Position numbers and translations under genes: made by a program. DNA of 39,563 nt from Marinomonas agarivorans (GTDB lineage Bacteria; Pseudomonadota; Gammaproteobacteria; Pseudomonadales; Marinomonadaceae), in NCBI GenBank assembly GCA_002173415.2, contig NHNK02000024.1, positions 1 to 39,563 on the forward strand, in the 5' to 3' direction. The notes below the pieces were generated by a model. The model ran no database searches, was not told where the DNA came from, and saw only the letters and a program-made list of their open reading frames with translations. This document shows positions 25,190 through 34,108 of this stretch, in pieces; the first letter of the stretch is position 1; every line of letters starts with the position of its first letter.

Positions 25190-27634
25190 TTAACTCACCT
25201 GAATTTTTGCTGATGTTATGTTTTCTTGTGTTGTCTGTGCGGTAAATGTGCATGATGCGTTACCACTTGAATCAAGCTGAATGATCGCTAATGCTCGACC
25301 CTTATGCGTTGTAATTTTGTTACTTATATGGGGTTGTACATTGGCAACGGAGCCGTTATCGACACCCAGTAATAAAGCGTTATCCAGCGAGATTTCAATG
25401 GTAAATTCATCTTGCTGTACAGGAACTCCCAAAGCATCAGTGACTTGTAAAATAAGGTGTCGAATATTGCCCTCTGTTGCTTCACCTTCACATGTGAGCT
25501 GTATTTGGGTTGGTGTACCTGCTGTTTGCAACTCTGTCTGAGAAACTTCTTTACCAGACTGCTTTCCAATAGCGACTAATCGGCCTGTTTGATAAGGCAC
25601 AGCCCAACGGAAAATACGATCTTGCTGCTCTACCAGATATTGACTCGCAATGGGTTTATCGTTTAATAATAGTGCCACTTCGTCGCAATTGCTAAATGCT
25701 TCAACGACTATCCACTCACCGTCGTCATAATTCCAGTGCTGATTTCGCTCTGGCCATACCCATAACTTTGTTTGCCAACCATCTGGGTCTTGTTCTTTTG
25801 CTGTCATCTGTTGTTGGTCAATAACAAGGTCAGTCGAGCTGGCCTTTTGAGTGACTAGGTGCAGTACAGGTTCTTCTCGCCATAGTGATTGAAACATATA
25901 AAAAGACGTGTTGGTGAAACCTGCCGCATCAAGTAAGCCGCTATCTGTTGTTCTTATGGGCCACTTTTTATGGCTTTCTCCCATGTAGTTGATACCTGTC
26001 CATAGGAATAAACCTGCAACATGAGGTCTTTCTAATACGGCTTTCCACTCATGCCATTGTGGTAAGTTTTCGTTACCAATAATGGGAAGGTGCGGGTAAT
26101 GCTGGTGGCCATAATCATAGACTACACGTCGATAACTAAAGCCAATAACATCCAGTGCATCAGCATAGCCAGATAAATAGCTAGCGGAAGGTAAAATGCA
26201 ATTTGCCGTAACGGGCCGAGATGTATCTATTTCTTTCACCCAGCGGCTTAGTTTTTGTGCTGTTGCACCTATGTCATACTCAGGTTTTGGTAGAGTCGCC
26301 AAATTATGAGCGATTTCATCTGGAGAGTTAGGCGGTAAACTCCAAAAATAATTGCCGTCCCATTTGGCATCAAAAAAGCCTGTGGCTTCAGCGTTTCTGG
26401 GATACGTCCATTCTATTTCGTTGCCAATACTCCACATAAAAATACAAGGGTGATGGCGATGACTTTTAATGGTGGTAACCAAATCTTTTTTCGCATCGGT
26501 TTGAAAGTTACTAGCATACCCATCTGAGAGATAATCACCATGTGTGTCTCCCATGTTTAAGCGTTTATCCTTTGGGTAATCCCATTCATCAAAAAACTCA
26601 TCTTGGACTAAAAAGCCCATTTCATCACATAAATCTAGCAGTTCATTAGCCGCAGGGTTATGTGCAATGCGAATTGCATTAACACCACACTCTTTTAACT
26701 TAGATAGTCTGCGTCGCCATACTTGTTTGGGAACCGCGGCACCTACTAAACCACCATCATGATGTAAGCAAACGCCTTTAATTTTCATGTTGACATTATT
26801 GAGCGAAAAGCCATTTTGGTTATGGAACTTAAATGTACGAATACCGAAGTTAATTTGGTGCTCATCAAGTTTTTCCTTGTCTTGGTGAATACAGACCTTG
26901 GCTTTGTAAAGCGTTGGTGAATCAATGGACCATAACTTGGGATTGCCCAGTTCTGAGGAGAGCATCTCTTTGTGAATTTTGCCAGTGAGCTGGACTGTTT
27001 GAGCCAAATGATGGGAGTCAGAAAGAGTGCCTTCTGCCTGATAAAAAATGTCTAACAGAATTGTTTGAGGGTAACTTTCATAATCAGAATGAATTTCCAA
27101 CTCATGTTCGAGTTGAGCACTATTTTCAGTGACAATTGGAGTGTTGACGACGCTCCCCCATACTCCAATATGTGTTTTATTGGTAATAATTAAGTCAACA
27201 TTGCGATAAATGCCTGAGCCAGTATACCAACGGCTATCAATGTAACGGCTGCGATCAATTGTAATGTCTATTTCATTTGTTTCTTCTAATTTATCAGTAA
27301 CATCTAAGTAAAATGGTGCATAACCACTGACGTGATAGGTTAGTAAGTGACCGTTTAGATACACCTTGGCATGGTTGTAGATGCCATCGAATAAAAGGTA
27401 TACCTTTTTATTCGCGCTATTAGATAAGGCTGGGTGAGCAAAATGCTTACGATAATGCCCTTGTCCACCCGGTAGATAACCTGTCGCACCATTCCAATTT
27501 TCACTGAAAGATTGTTCAATGCTCCAATCGTGAGGCAAGTGTATACTACGCCACGCTTCAGGTTCTGATGCATTGTGAGAAGTGAGCTGGAAAGACCAGT
27601 CGTCATTAAAACTTATTTGTGTGCGAGAAGACAT
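25190..27634 (-). CDS. Glycoside hydrolase family 2 beta-galactosidase
   Basis: This cytoplasmic retaining exo-glycosidase of 814 residues has the GH2 layout: a sugar-binding jelly-roll (about 1-160), an Ig-like domain (about 160-270), a TIM barrel (about 275-560), and a C-terminal DUF4982/Ig-like part. The acid/base Glu is in WSIGNEIEW (E406) and the likely nucleophile is in IIGNENLPQW (E522). The frame can open at TTG 27679, but ATG 27634 (MSSRTQISFNDDWSF) begins at the usual family N terminus and is chosen. There is no signal peptide. Beside a GH117 gene it most likely removes beta-galactose from odd-length agar-type oligosaccharides, as described for the Vibrio agarolytic beta-galactosidase (inference). 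Beta-glucuronidase or mannosidase activity is less likely. Confidence 0.88.
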   Translation of the reverse strand: MSSRTQISFNDDWSFQLTSHNASEPEAWRSIHLPHDWSIEQSFSENWNGATGYLPGGQGHYRKHFAHPALSNSANKKVYLLFDGIYNHAKVYLNGHLLTYHVSGYAPFYLDVTDKLEETNEIDITIDRSRYIDSRWYTGSGIYRNVDLIITNKTHIGVWGSVVNTPIVTENSAQLEHELEIHSDYESYPQTILLDIFYQAEGTLSDSHHLAQTVQLTGKIHKEMLSSELGNPKLWSIDSPTLYKAKVCIHQDKEKLDEHQINFGIRTFKFHNQNGFSLNNVNMKIKGVCLHHDGGLVGAAVPKQVWRRRLSKLKECGVNAIRIAHNPAANELLDLCDEMGFLVQDEFFDEWDYPKDKRLNMGDTHGDYLSDGYASNFQTDAKKDLVTTIKSHRHHPCIFMWSIGNEIEWTYPRNAEATGFFDAKWDGNYFWSLPPNSPDEIAHNLATLPKPEYDIGATAQKLSRWVKEIDTSRPVTANCILPSASYLSGYADALDVIGFSYRRVVYDYGHQHYPHLPIIGNENLPQWHEWKAVLERPHVAGLFLWTGINYMGESHKKWPIRTTDSGLLDAAGFTNTSFYMFQSLWREEPVLHLVTQKASSTDLVIDQQQMTAKEQDPDGWQTKLWVWPERNQHWNYDDGEWIVVEAFSNCDEVALLLNDKPIASQYLVEQQDRIFRWAVPYQTGRLVAIGKQSGKEVSQTELQTAGTPTQIQLTCEGEATEGNIRHLILQVTDALGVPVQQDEFTIEISLDNALLLGVDNGSVANVQPHISNKITTHKGRALAIIQLDSSGNASCTFTAQTTQENITSAKIQVS

Positions 27635-27725
27635 ATTATTAACTGTTATTTTTATTAAATTGGAAATAAAACGAGCCAAGCCAATGTTGCTAATTAACTA
27701 AGCTTGGCGTGCACAATGCTGCTGT

Positions 27726-28808
27726 CTAGTTCGTGTTTTGAAAGGTGCCCATCTCTAGTATTTGTCGCTTAACTTTGTAGGCGCAAATGTAATTCCAATT
27801 CCAAGACGCATCATATTTATGACAGAGCCCCCATTCTAAGGCTGGGGGCTCCTTTGTAACTGGTATGCTAGGGCGGAATATGCCTAGTGCCTCTGGCGCG
27901 CCTTTTATATGGGACATGATTTCAAAATTGATACCATCTTTTGCCCATTGAATTGTATTCTTCTCTGGGCCGTCTGTTGTAATTAGTGAGGCTATACCGC
28001 CATTGTGATGCCAAACAGCGACCTCATGACCGCTGTTTGAAATGGGGTTGTATTCGGATTTTTGGTAGGGACCTAAGATATCATCGGCTATGGCAACACC
28101 ATGTTTAATTTCTCGACCACCAAGGTTCATGCCTTCTCCCATAGTTTCTCCTTTGTAGTAAAGGTAAAAACGGTTGTTGAAAAACATCAAACAGGGGTCG
28201 TGAACCTTATGGCTATCAAAACTGCCTTTGGATTTTACATGGAAACGGTTGTCTTCGTTCCCCAACCATTCACCATCTTGTGATGGGCTAAGAATAGGAG
28301 AGTCTGATTTATGCCAAGGACCGTAAGGATTATCTGCCCATGCAATGGCAATCTCTTCAATTTGTCGGTTGGTATAAGGTGCTTTTACGGTTTGGTAAAC
28401 AAGATAGTATTTGCCTTCGTGCGCTAAAATTTCAGGCGTAAAAACCGCTCTGTCATCATAACGACCGGCTTCACCTCTTGTTATTGCGCAAGACTGTTCT
28501 TGCCATGTTTCTTTGTCGGTAGATGTGGCGTGCCATACTTCGGTGAGATCCCAGGGGAAAACTTTCGCCATCGGGTCTGGGGAGCCAAAACCGACAGTTT
28601 CGCCAACACCCTTGGTGTACCAGCAATGATAAGTACCATCAACTTCAATAACTGCCGTTGGATCACGCCGGATAACGCCTTCTTCATAGGCAAAGTCGCC
28701 TTTTAACTCACAAACTTCAAATTCAATAAACCAGCTTGCATCTTTATCATCATATCCGCGTTCTATTGCTCGTTTTGTTGCCAGACTCATTTTTTTATTA
28801 TTTGTCAT
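27726..28808 (-). CDS. Glycoside hydrolase family 117 (neoagarooligosaccharide hydrolase-like)
   Basis: GH117 enzymes release terminal 3,6-anhydro-L-galactose from neoagarooligosaccharides. This 360-residue five-bladed propeller shows the family blocks [53 protein letters not shown] and [10 protein letters not shown]. In the numbering from the TTG at 28820 (four residues longer), D53, D208 and E266, preceded by H265, have exactly the spacing (155 and 58) of catalytic D90, D245, E303 and H302 of Bacteroides plebeius BpGH117 (recalled from the literature). ATG 28808 is preferred because GGA lies seven bases upstream. There is no signal peptide, so it acts in the cytosol on imported sugars. It is first in the operon, 91 bp before GH2. 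Confidence 0.9.
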   Translation of the reverse strand: MTNNKKMSLATKRAIERGYDDKDASWFIEFEVCELKGDFAYEEGVIRRDPTAVIEVDGTYHCWYTKGVGETVGFGSPDPMAKVFPWDLTEVWHATSTDKETWQEQSCAITRGEAGRYDDRAVFTPEILAHEGKYYLVYQTVKAPYTNRQIEEIAIAWADNPYGPWHKSDSPILSPSQDGEWLGNEDNRFHVKSKGSFDSHKVHDPCLMFFNNRFYLYYKGETMGEGMNLGGREIKHGVAIADDILGPYQKSEYNPISNSGHEVAVWHHNGGIASLITTDGPEKNTIQWAKDGINFEIMSHIKGAPEALGIFRPSIPVTKEPPALEWGLCHKYDASWNWNYICAYKVKRQILEMGTFQNTN

Positions 28809-28850
28809 TGTGTGATCCAAACAGACTAAGAGTTAATTGAATGACAAAAA

Positions 28851-28889
28851 GGTAAACCAATTAAAAACTTGGTGCAATATTTAATGCAA
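28851..28889 (-). promoter_or_regulatory. Candidate promoter and operator of the GH117 operon
   Basis: On the minus strand TTGCAT (28884-28889) and TTTAAT (28860-28865) are 18 bp apart. The operator-like AATTGGTTTACC (28851-28862) overlaps the -10 box; its left half AATTGG matches the palindrome near 29097 and its right half is imperfect. A bound repressor would block polymerase. Confidence 0.5.
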
Positions 28890-29082
28890 ATAAACTGAAA
28901 CTTTTTAAATTAGGGTTGTTTTAGAATAAATTTTATTGATTTTTAAGGTTTTTTATTAATTTTTATACTGTCTCTAATAAGTGTTATAGGCTTTAAAAAA
29001 TAACTTTCAAAATATCTATGTGCATTTTTATTGCATATTTTTTTCAAAAAAAGCTGGATTTTGTGAAAGCGTTGTGAGTAAC

Positions 29083-29110
29083 TTAACAAAATTGGTTATC
29101 CAATTTTAAT
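29083..29110 (+). promoter_or_regulatory. Candidate promoter and palindromic operator of the porin gene
   Basis: AAAATTGG-TTAT-CCAATTTT (29088-29107) is a perfect 8+8 palindrome lying between a TTAACA -35 (29083-29088) and a TTTAAT -10 (29105-29110), 16 bp apart. It closely resembles the UxuR/ExuR-type GntR consensus AAATTGGTATACCAATTT. No such regulator is encoded in the window. Confidence 0.6.
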
Positions 29111-29193
29111 TTTTTGTTAATCTATTTTTTGTCTTATCTGCGCTCACACTTAATGTCGCTAAAAAGGAAGTTAAAAGTGGAAAGGAAGCAAAA

Positions 29194-29271
29194 GTGAGTA
29201 GAAAAGGAAATCAATTTAAGAATGGATCGAGAGCAGAAGAGATTGCAGTAAGAGAAAGATTGGCAAAATAA
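29194..29271 (+). CDS. Possible 25-residue leader peptide before the porin
   Basis: A GTG-initiated frame of 25 codons and a stop begins seven bases after a strong AAGGA site and encodes a charged peptide, MSRKGNQFKNGSRAEEIAVR plus five residues (ERLAK). An overlapping 14-codon frame (ATG 29153, stop 29197) ends on its GTGA start. It lies in the porin leader and ends 39 bases before the porin ATG. No family is recognised. It may be a real leader peptide or simply purine-rich DNA without stops; the well-placed ribosome-binding site is the main support. Confidence 0.25.
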   Translation: MSRKGNQFKNGSRAEEIAVRERLAK

Positions 29272-29310
29272 CGCATGAAATCCAATTAATAAAAATAATA
29301 AGGAACGAAT

Positions 29311-30639
29311 ATGAAAAAAACGCTTCGATATTCTGTCTTAACCTCCAGTATTTTATTGGCCATGGGGGCAAGTGCCGCCGAAGAAGGCATAAGTGTGCAT
29401 GGCTATTTTAACTACTCTACAGGTTTTTTTAATGATCCTATCTTAAATACTGATGCATATAATTGGTCAAAAACCGGTAATAACACTCTACGTTTGCCCG
29501 GTCACAATTATTCAAACAGCTCTGCTGGTCGGTTAGGTAATGATGGCCGATGGGTGCAGATACAAACGGATTACATTACATCGCAAAATGATATGACATG
29601 GGGCGCCCATGTAATGTTCTCGACAGGGGCGTCGGGAGCTGGAACTTATGTGCCTGAACACGCTTATGCGGATGCTAAAGGCGTCATTAGCTCAAACCCA
29701 GGTGCTACTATCTGGGTCGGTAAAAAATATGTTGATCGGGTTAATGTGCCTTTAGTTGTGACCGAAGCATTAGGGTCGGACGGTACAGGTTTTGGCCTTG
29801 AAGACTTAAATCTAGGTTTTGGTAAATTGTACTTATCAGTCACTCGTAACTTATATAATTCGTATAGTAATACCCCCCGTCAGGGTGATATGACGGCTTT
29901 TAGTTCGGCTATTCACGATCTTCAAATGCCGCTGGGGCTAAAAGCAAATGTGTATTTTAATTATGCTACCTATGTAGGCCCTAACCGAGATAATGCGAAT
30001 GCTTCAGGAGGGACGATTAGTGATTTGTATCCTGATGCCCATCAAGTGGCATTTAAATTAATGCAAGGAGACTATTTAAACGGTCATGAATTTTTTGTGC
30101 GCTATGGTGCCGATACTCGACAGAAAATAACCGCTCATGACTTATACGGTCCGACACCAAGCGATAATGTTGGTGGTTTCTTTACAGGGCATTATCAAAT
30201 AAATGATAGTTATCACTTCGAATACACATTGGCCCATGAGACTGAAAAGTTTAATGCAGAGTCTCGTGCCTATAACTCAGACGCTAATGTATCTGGCACT
30301 CGTGGAGCCGTAAACTTTTCACAAAGGGATTGGACCTCGTTTATTGTTCGTAATACCTATACTTGGAATACTAAAACCTCAACCCAGTTGGAGTTAGGTT
30401 ATGAGCAGCTTGAGTATGATGCCTTAACCGCATCGGACGATGGTACCAACAAGGCCAATAAAATTACCTTGGCACAGAATATCCATATTGGCCCAGGCTT
30501 ATATGATCGCCCTATGATGAGTTTTTATGTGACCCGTTCTGAGCTAGATGTAGGGACAACAGTTAGTGGTGGAACTGGGGTAGCACTTGGTAAAAAAGAT
30601 GCTGTTACCGTAGGTGCTAGATTTGAGGCATGGTTTTAA
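29311..30639 (+). CDS. LamB-like carbohydrate porin
   Basis: This 442-residue outer-membrane beta-barrel has a signal peptide (cleavage near ASA-AE, residue 23). The maltoporin pattern is visible: ISVHGYFNYSTGF at the mature N terminus, LGNDGRWVQIQTDYI, WVGKKYVDRVNVP and GFGLEDLNLGFGKLYLSVTR. It ends in Trp-Phe (EAWF), as needed for barrel assembly. The family forms trimeric channels for oligosaccharides; here the likely cargo is the agar-type oligosaccharide used by the divergent operon. AAGGA lies about seven bases before the ATG. Expression is probably controlled by the palindrome at 29088-29107. Confidence 0.85.
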   Translation: MKKTLRYSVLTSSILLAMGASAAEEGISVHGYFNYSTGFFNDPILNTDAYNWSKTGNNTLRLPGHNYSNSSAGRLGNDGRWVQIQTDYITSQNDMTWGAHVMFSTGASGAGTYVPEHAYADAKGVISSNPGATIWVGKKYVDRVNVPLVVTEALGSDGTGFGLEDLNLGFGKLYLSVTRNLYNSYSNTPRQGDMTAFSSAIHDLQMPLGLKANVYFNYATYVGPNRDNANASGGTISDLYPDAHQVAFKLMQGDYLNGHEFFVRYGADTRQKITAHDLYGPTPSDNVGGFFTGHYQINDSYHFEYTLAHETEKFNAESRAYNSDANVSGTRGAVNFSQRDWTSFIVRNTYTWNTKTSTQLELGYEQLEYDALTASDDGTNKANKITLAQNIHIGPGLYDRPMMSFYVTRSELDVGTTVSGGTGVALGKKDAVTVGARFEAWF

Positions 30640-31163
30640 TTGATAAAACTATTTGTCTGAGAAATACCCGCTCTGCCTCCATGTCGCTATTGTGATATTT
30701 ACATTGAGATAGAGCGGCAAAATAGAAACCATAAAGTGTATGGCTTTTATTTAATCTTCCCTTTGCACAGTTGCTCTTATTGTTCGAAGGAATTTGTTTG
30801 AGATTGCTACTTTTAGATCGCTGAGTGGTACTTTAAGTACTCTTTAAAGCAGTTTCCTTTTAGAAAGCGCTGGCTTTTCGGCGCCAGTGAATGTTGGCGC
30901 CGCTTTTTATTTTTTATCTTGTCATTAATTTTTCATATCTAATCATTAGTCTTGCTTCTATTATTCTAGTTTGCAATCTTGTGCTGCGGTTTGTTGTGCG
31001 TAGTGGTTTGCAATATCTGGTACAGACTATAGGGAATGTTGTCTCTCTCCTAATGCTGTTTCTCTGTGCTTTTTCATAGTATGTCGTTGAGGTTTGATAG
31101 GATAACCTGATATCAGCTGAAGGACTGGCACTCAACTCCGACTTGCAATATTGGAGGTTAAGA
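30640..31163. other. Intergenic region between porin and exeM
   Basis: This 524-bp spacer contains a 7-bp inverted repeat (CCGCTCT/AGAGCGG) about 30 bases after the porin stop, a strong terminator at 30879-30918, and then an AT-rich stretch that presumably carries the exeM promoter. No confident promoter hexamers or gene were found. Confidence 0.5.
30879..30918 (+). terminator. Rho-independent terminator (porin transcript)
   Basis: CGGCGCCA (30879-30886) pairs perfectly with TGGCGCCG (30895-30902) around an 8-nt loop, followed by CTTTTTATTTTTTA. It lies 240 bases after the porin stop, which implies a long 3' untranslated region or a separate small transcript. Confidence 0.85.
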
Positions 31164-33620
31164 GTGAAGGTATGTATTAAGAACACACTAAAACTGAGCG
31201 CGGTTAGTGGGGCTTTGGCATTAACAAGTGCATCCGCTAACGCTGATCTTATCATCAGTCAATATGTTGAGGGCAGCAGCTTTAACAAAGTGCTTGAGTT
31301 GTACAACGCTGGTTCACAAACACAAAATTTAGCGGACTATAGTATTGTTAAATATCAAAATGGTGATGCAAATAGGCCTAAAACCATTTTGTTAGATTCG
31401 GTGTCTCTTGCGGCGGGTGAGGTGTATGTAGTTGCTCATCCTTTAGCACACAATGATCTGTTGGCACTCACAGATCAGACAACAGGTAGTTTAGACTTTA
31501 ATGGCGATGACCCTCTAGCGCTCGTGAATAAAAACAGTGGCGCTACGGTTGATTTTTTTGGTCAATACGGCGATGTAAATTTTGCTAAAGACAAAACTTT
31601 TAGCCGTACGGATTTAACGCCGATCGCCAATGGTGATTGGAATCTTTCTGCTTGGGTTAAATCGGCAAAAAATGATTTTGCAGGTGTGGGAGAAGCACCA
31701 CAAAGTGGTGGAGATCCTACCGACTTTGCCTGTGCAAACGAATCTTTCACGCCAATTTATGCCATTCAAGGAAGTGGCAATAAAAGCCCATTAATTCCGG
31801 CGGGCCAATTCAACAGCGCGCCCTTGTTCACCACGGGTATTGTGACTCAGATTGTAACGGACTTGTACGAAGGTTTCTTTTTGCAAGATAGTGCAGGCGA
31901 TAATGATGTAAGTACATCAGATGCTATTTTTGTTGCCACAGCTAATGTGCCAACCGAACTCGCAATTGGTGATCAGGTTTGTGTCTACGGTGATGTGAGT
32001 GAGTTTTTTGGTTTTACGCAATTGAACCTAACCGATCAATCATACGAAATACTTAACTCAGGCAATTTGATTACCACAACCGAGTTGGCTCTCGATTCAA
32101 CAACCTTGTTGCATGAACAGTTAGAAGCCTATGAAGGTATGTTCGTGACAACGAATAATTCTGGTTTGATTGTGTCAAGAACCTTTGGTTTCGACTTTGA
32201 TAGTTACCGCAACAATATGGTGCTAACGCATCAAGAACCCATCTACAAATCCTCCCACTTATTTGTTGCAGAAACCGCACAAGAAAAAGCCACCGCCGCG
32301 GCAAATCGAAAACGCACATTATTTGTTGAAACGGATGCCAAGGCGCCAGATGGGGTAGTGCCATACTTCCCTGATTTTAATGCCGAAGATGGTTATATTC
32401 GTGTGGGGGACTCAATTGATAATTTGGCAGGTGTTATTGGCTATAGTTATGGACAATATCGGCTAATCGTAAATGACAGTGTTGTGCTAACCACAAGTGA
32501 TTTTGATCACTCACTCAATGATAGAACTGCTGCCGGTCCAGAGTTAATGGCAACCGGAAATCTACGTGTCGCTAGTTTCAACGTATTGAACCTATTTAAT
32601 TCACCATTTGGTGGCGACGATAACCCACAGCAAAGCAATAGAGGGGCGACAACTCAGACGGATTTTGACTTGCAACTGAGTAAAATTGCCGCCGCGATTC
32701 AGTTAATGGATGCTGACATTGTTGGTTTGATGGAAATTGAAAATAATGGCTTTGGTAGTAACAGTGCCATTGCGGCCTTGGTTAGTAAGGTTAATAGTGT
32801 ACAAGGCCCTAATGGTTTAGCCTACGATTATGTGCGGGCGAATCAATTTGTTGGTAATGATGCGATAGCAGTTGGCATTATTTATCGCCCTTCGGTTGTT
32901 ACGCCTACGGTTGCGGCGCAAAAAATTCCAATGCCTGAGCAACATGGTACCGATATTAATGGCGAGCAGTTCGATAAATATCAGCGCGTGTCTTTATTGC
33001 AAACCTTTACTCATACTGAGTCTAATCAACCAATCAGCGTGGTTGTGAATCACTTTAAATCAAAAGGTTCACCCTGTATTGAGGATTCGGTAAAAGAGGA
33101 TGACGTGCAAGGGAACTGCAATGCCTTTCGTGTTTCGGCTGCTGTTACCCTTGGTGAGCACTTAGAAAATATATCGGGCAATATTTTAGTGCTCGGGGAT
33201 TTAAACAGTTATGGTCAAGAAGACCCGATCCGAGTGCTAACGGATTATGACGCTACTAGTGCAAACCGTATGATTCTGACAGCGGAACAAACCAGCCTAT
33301 CTGGTAGCGTATTAGATGCAGTTGCCACGCCAGTAACCAAATCGTACGGGATGACAAACCTTGTTCCTCACTTTCATGGCACCAAGTCCTATTCCTACAC
33401 CTATGATGGTGAGCTAGGCAGTCTTGATCATGCGCTGGCCAATAGTGATTTGCTTAATTACGTGGTTGATGCCGATGATTGGCATATTAATGCTGTAGAG
33501 TCGACTTTGTTCCAGTATGATCCTGAGCATACGGGCAATCTAGCGAAATCAAGCAACGCTTATTCTTCTTCTGATCATGATCCCGTTATTATAGAAATTG
33601 CGTTTCCGGTCGCTCATTAA
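31164..33620 (+). CDS. exeM: ExeM/NucH family extracellular endonuclease
   Basis: This secreted nuclease of 818 residues degrades extracellular DNA. In order it has a signal peptide ending SANA-DL (about residue 28), a lamin-tail-like domain (LIISQYVEGSSFNKVLELYN), an OB-fold-like linker beginning YAIQGSGNKSP, and the C-terminal endonuclease/exonuclease/phosphatase domain with VASFNVLNLF, ADIVGLMEIEN, VNHFKSKGSPC, LGDLNSYGQEDP and SSDHDPVII. A TTG at 31143 opens the frame, but GGAGG at 31153-31157 is six bases before GTG 31164, which begins a proper signal peptide. The C terminus stops right after the catalytic domain, with no GlyGly-CTERM anchor such as found in Shewanella ExeM. Confidence 0.88.
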   Translation: MKVCIKNTLKLSAVSGALALTSASANADLIISQYVEGSSFNKVLELYNAGSQTQNLADYSIVKYQNGDANRPKTILLDSVSLAAGEVYVVAHPLAHNDLLALTDQTTGSLDFNGDDPLALVNKNSGATVDFFGQYGDVNFAKDKTFSRTDLTPIANGDWNLSAWVKSAKNDFAGVGEAPQSGGDPTDFACANESFTPIYAIQGSGNKSPLIPAGQFNSAPLFTTGIVTQIVTDLYEGFFLQDSAGDNDVSTSDAIFVATANVPTELAIGDQVCVYGDVSEFFGFTQLNLTDQSYEILNSGNLITTTELALDSTTLLHEQLEAYEGMFVTTNNSGLIVSRTFGFDFDSYRNNMVLTHQEPIYKSSHLFVAETAQEKATAAANRKRTLFVETDAKAPDGVVPYFPDFNAEDGYIRVGDSIDNLAGVIGYSYGQYRLIVNDSVVLTTSDFDHSLNDRTAAGPELMATGNLRVASFNVLNLFNSPFGGDDNPQQSNRGATTQTDFDLQLSKIAAAIQLMDADIVGLMEIENNGFGSNSAIAALVSKVNSVQGPNGLAYDYVRANQFVGNDAIAVGIIYRPSVVTPTVAAQKIPMPEQHGTDINGEQFDKYQRVSLLQTFTHTESNQPISVVVNHFKSKGSPCIEDSVKEDDVQGNCNAFRVSAAVTLGEHLENISGNILVLGDLNSYGQEDPIRVLTDYDATSANRMILTAEQTSLSGSVLDAVATPVTKSYGMTNLVPHFHGTKSYSYTYDGELGSLDHALANSDLLNYVVDADDWHINAVESTLFQYDPEHTGNLAKSSNAYSSSDHDPVIIEIAFPVAH

Positions 33621-33659
33621 CGACTCATAGCGTATTGTTTTCTTATAGCGATAAACACC

Positions 33660-33684
33660 AAGCCCAGTTTTTCTGGGCTTTTTT
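33660..33684 (+). terminator. Rho-independent terminator of exeM
   Basis: AAGCCCAG (33660-33667) and CTGGGCTT (33673-33680) pair around a TTTTT loop and run into a T tract. Confidence 0.9.
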
Positions 33685-33738
33685 CTTGGTTATCGATAAA
33701 ATCAATGAATACGCAACTTCGAGAAGGGAGTATATTTT

Positions 33739-34089
33739 ATGCCACATTGTATTATCGAATATTCGCAGCAGTTAGAGAAAGAACTGGACATCAAGGCTAT
33801 GCTTTTAGCGGTTCATCAAGGCGCTGTTGCCTCGCAGTTGTTTACTGTTAGTGATATTAAAGTAAGAGCACTGCCTTATACTTGGCATTATGCTGAAGCA
33901 AATCATAATCAATTTATTCACATAACCGTTAGGTTATTAAAAGGCAGAACCCCAGAGCAGAAAAAGCACTTATCTGAAAGTGTATTGCAGTCGTTGTCTA
34001 AACTTGCTTTGCCGAAAATATCAACCTTGTTAACGGTTGAAGTGCTGGATATCGATACATCCTCATACAGCAAGTTGGAACATAATTAG
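33739..34089 (+). CDS. 5-carboxymethyl-2-hydroxymuconate isomerase family protein
   Basis: This 116-residue protein of the CHMI (HpaF-like) branch of the tautomerase superfamily keeps Pro2 after Met as the expected catalytic base and opens with MPHCIIEYSQQLE. The segment ending HITVRLLKGRTPEQKKHLSE matches the family. HpaF isomerises an intermediate of homoprotocatechuate degradation, but no other aromatic-catabolic gene is nearby, so a stand-alone or different role is possible. GGGAG precedes the ATG by about eight bases. It sits 19 bases upstream of hrpA and may be co-transcribed with it. Confidence 0.85.
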   Translation: MPHCIIEYSQQLEKELDIKAMLLAVHQGAVASQLFTVSDIKVRALPYTWHYAEANHNQFIHITVRLLKGRTPEQKKHLSESVLQSLSKLALPKISTLLTVEVLDIDTSSYSKLEHN

Positions 34090-34108
34090 TCATTTATAGG
34101 AATGCATA

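Larger units (their letters stand above)
28809..29310. other. Divergent control region of the galactan locus
   Basis: This very AT-rich 502-bp region separates the GH117 operon (minus) and the porin gene (plus). It holds two palindromic operator-like sites at candidate promoters for both directions (listed separately). The right half is a purine-rich porin leader with repeated AAGGAA blocks and one possible 25-codon ORF. No other gene is supportable. Confidence 0.6.

Noticed and set aside
30891-31079. 62-codon hydrophobic ORF
   Set aside because: It begins inside the terminator stem, has no ribosome-binding site, and its hydrophobicity follows from T-rich DNA.
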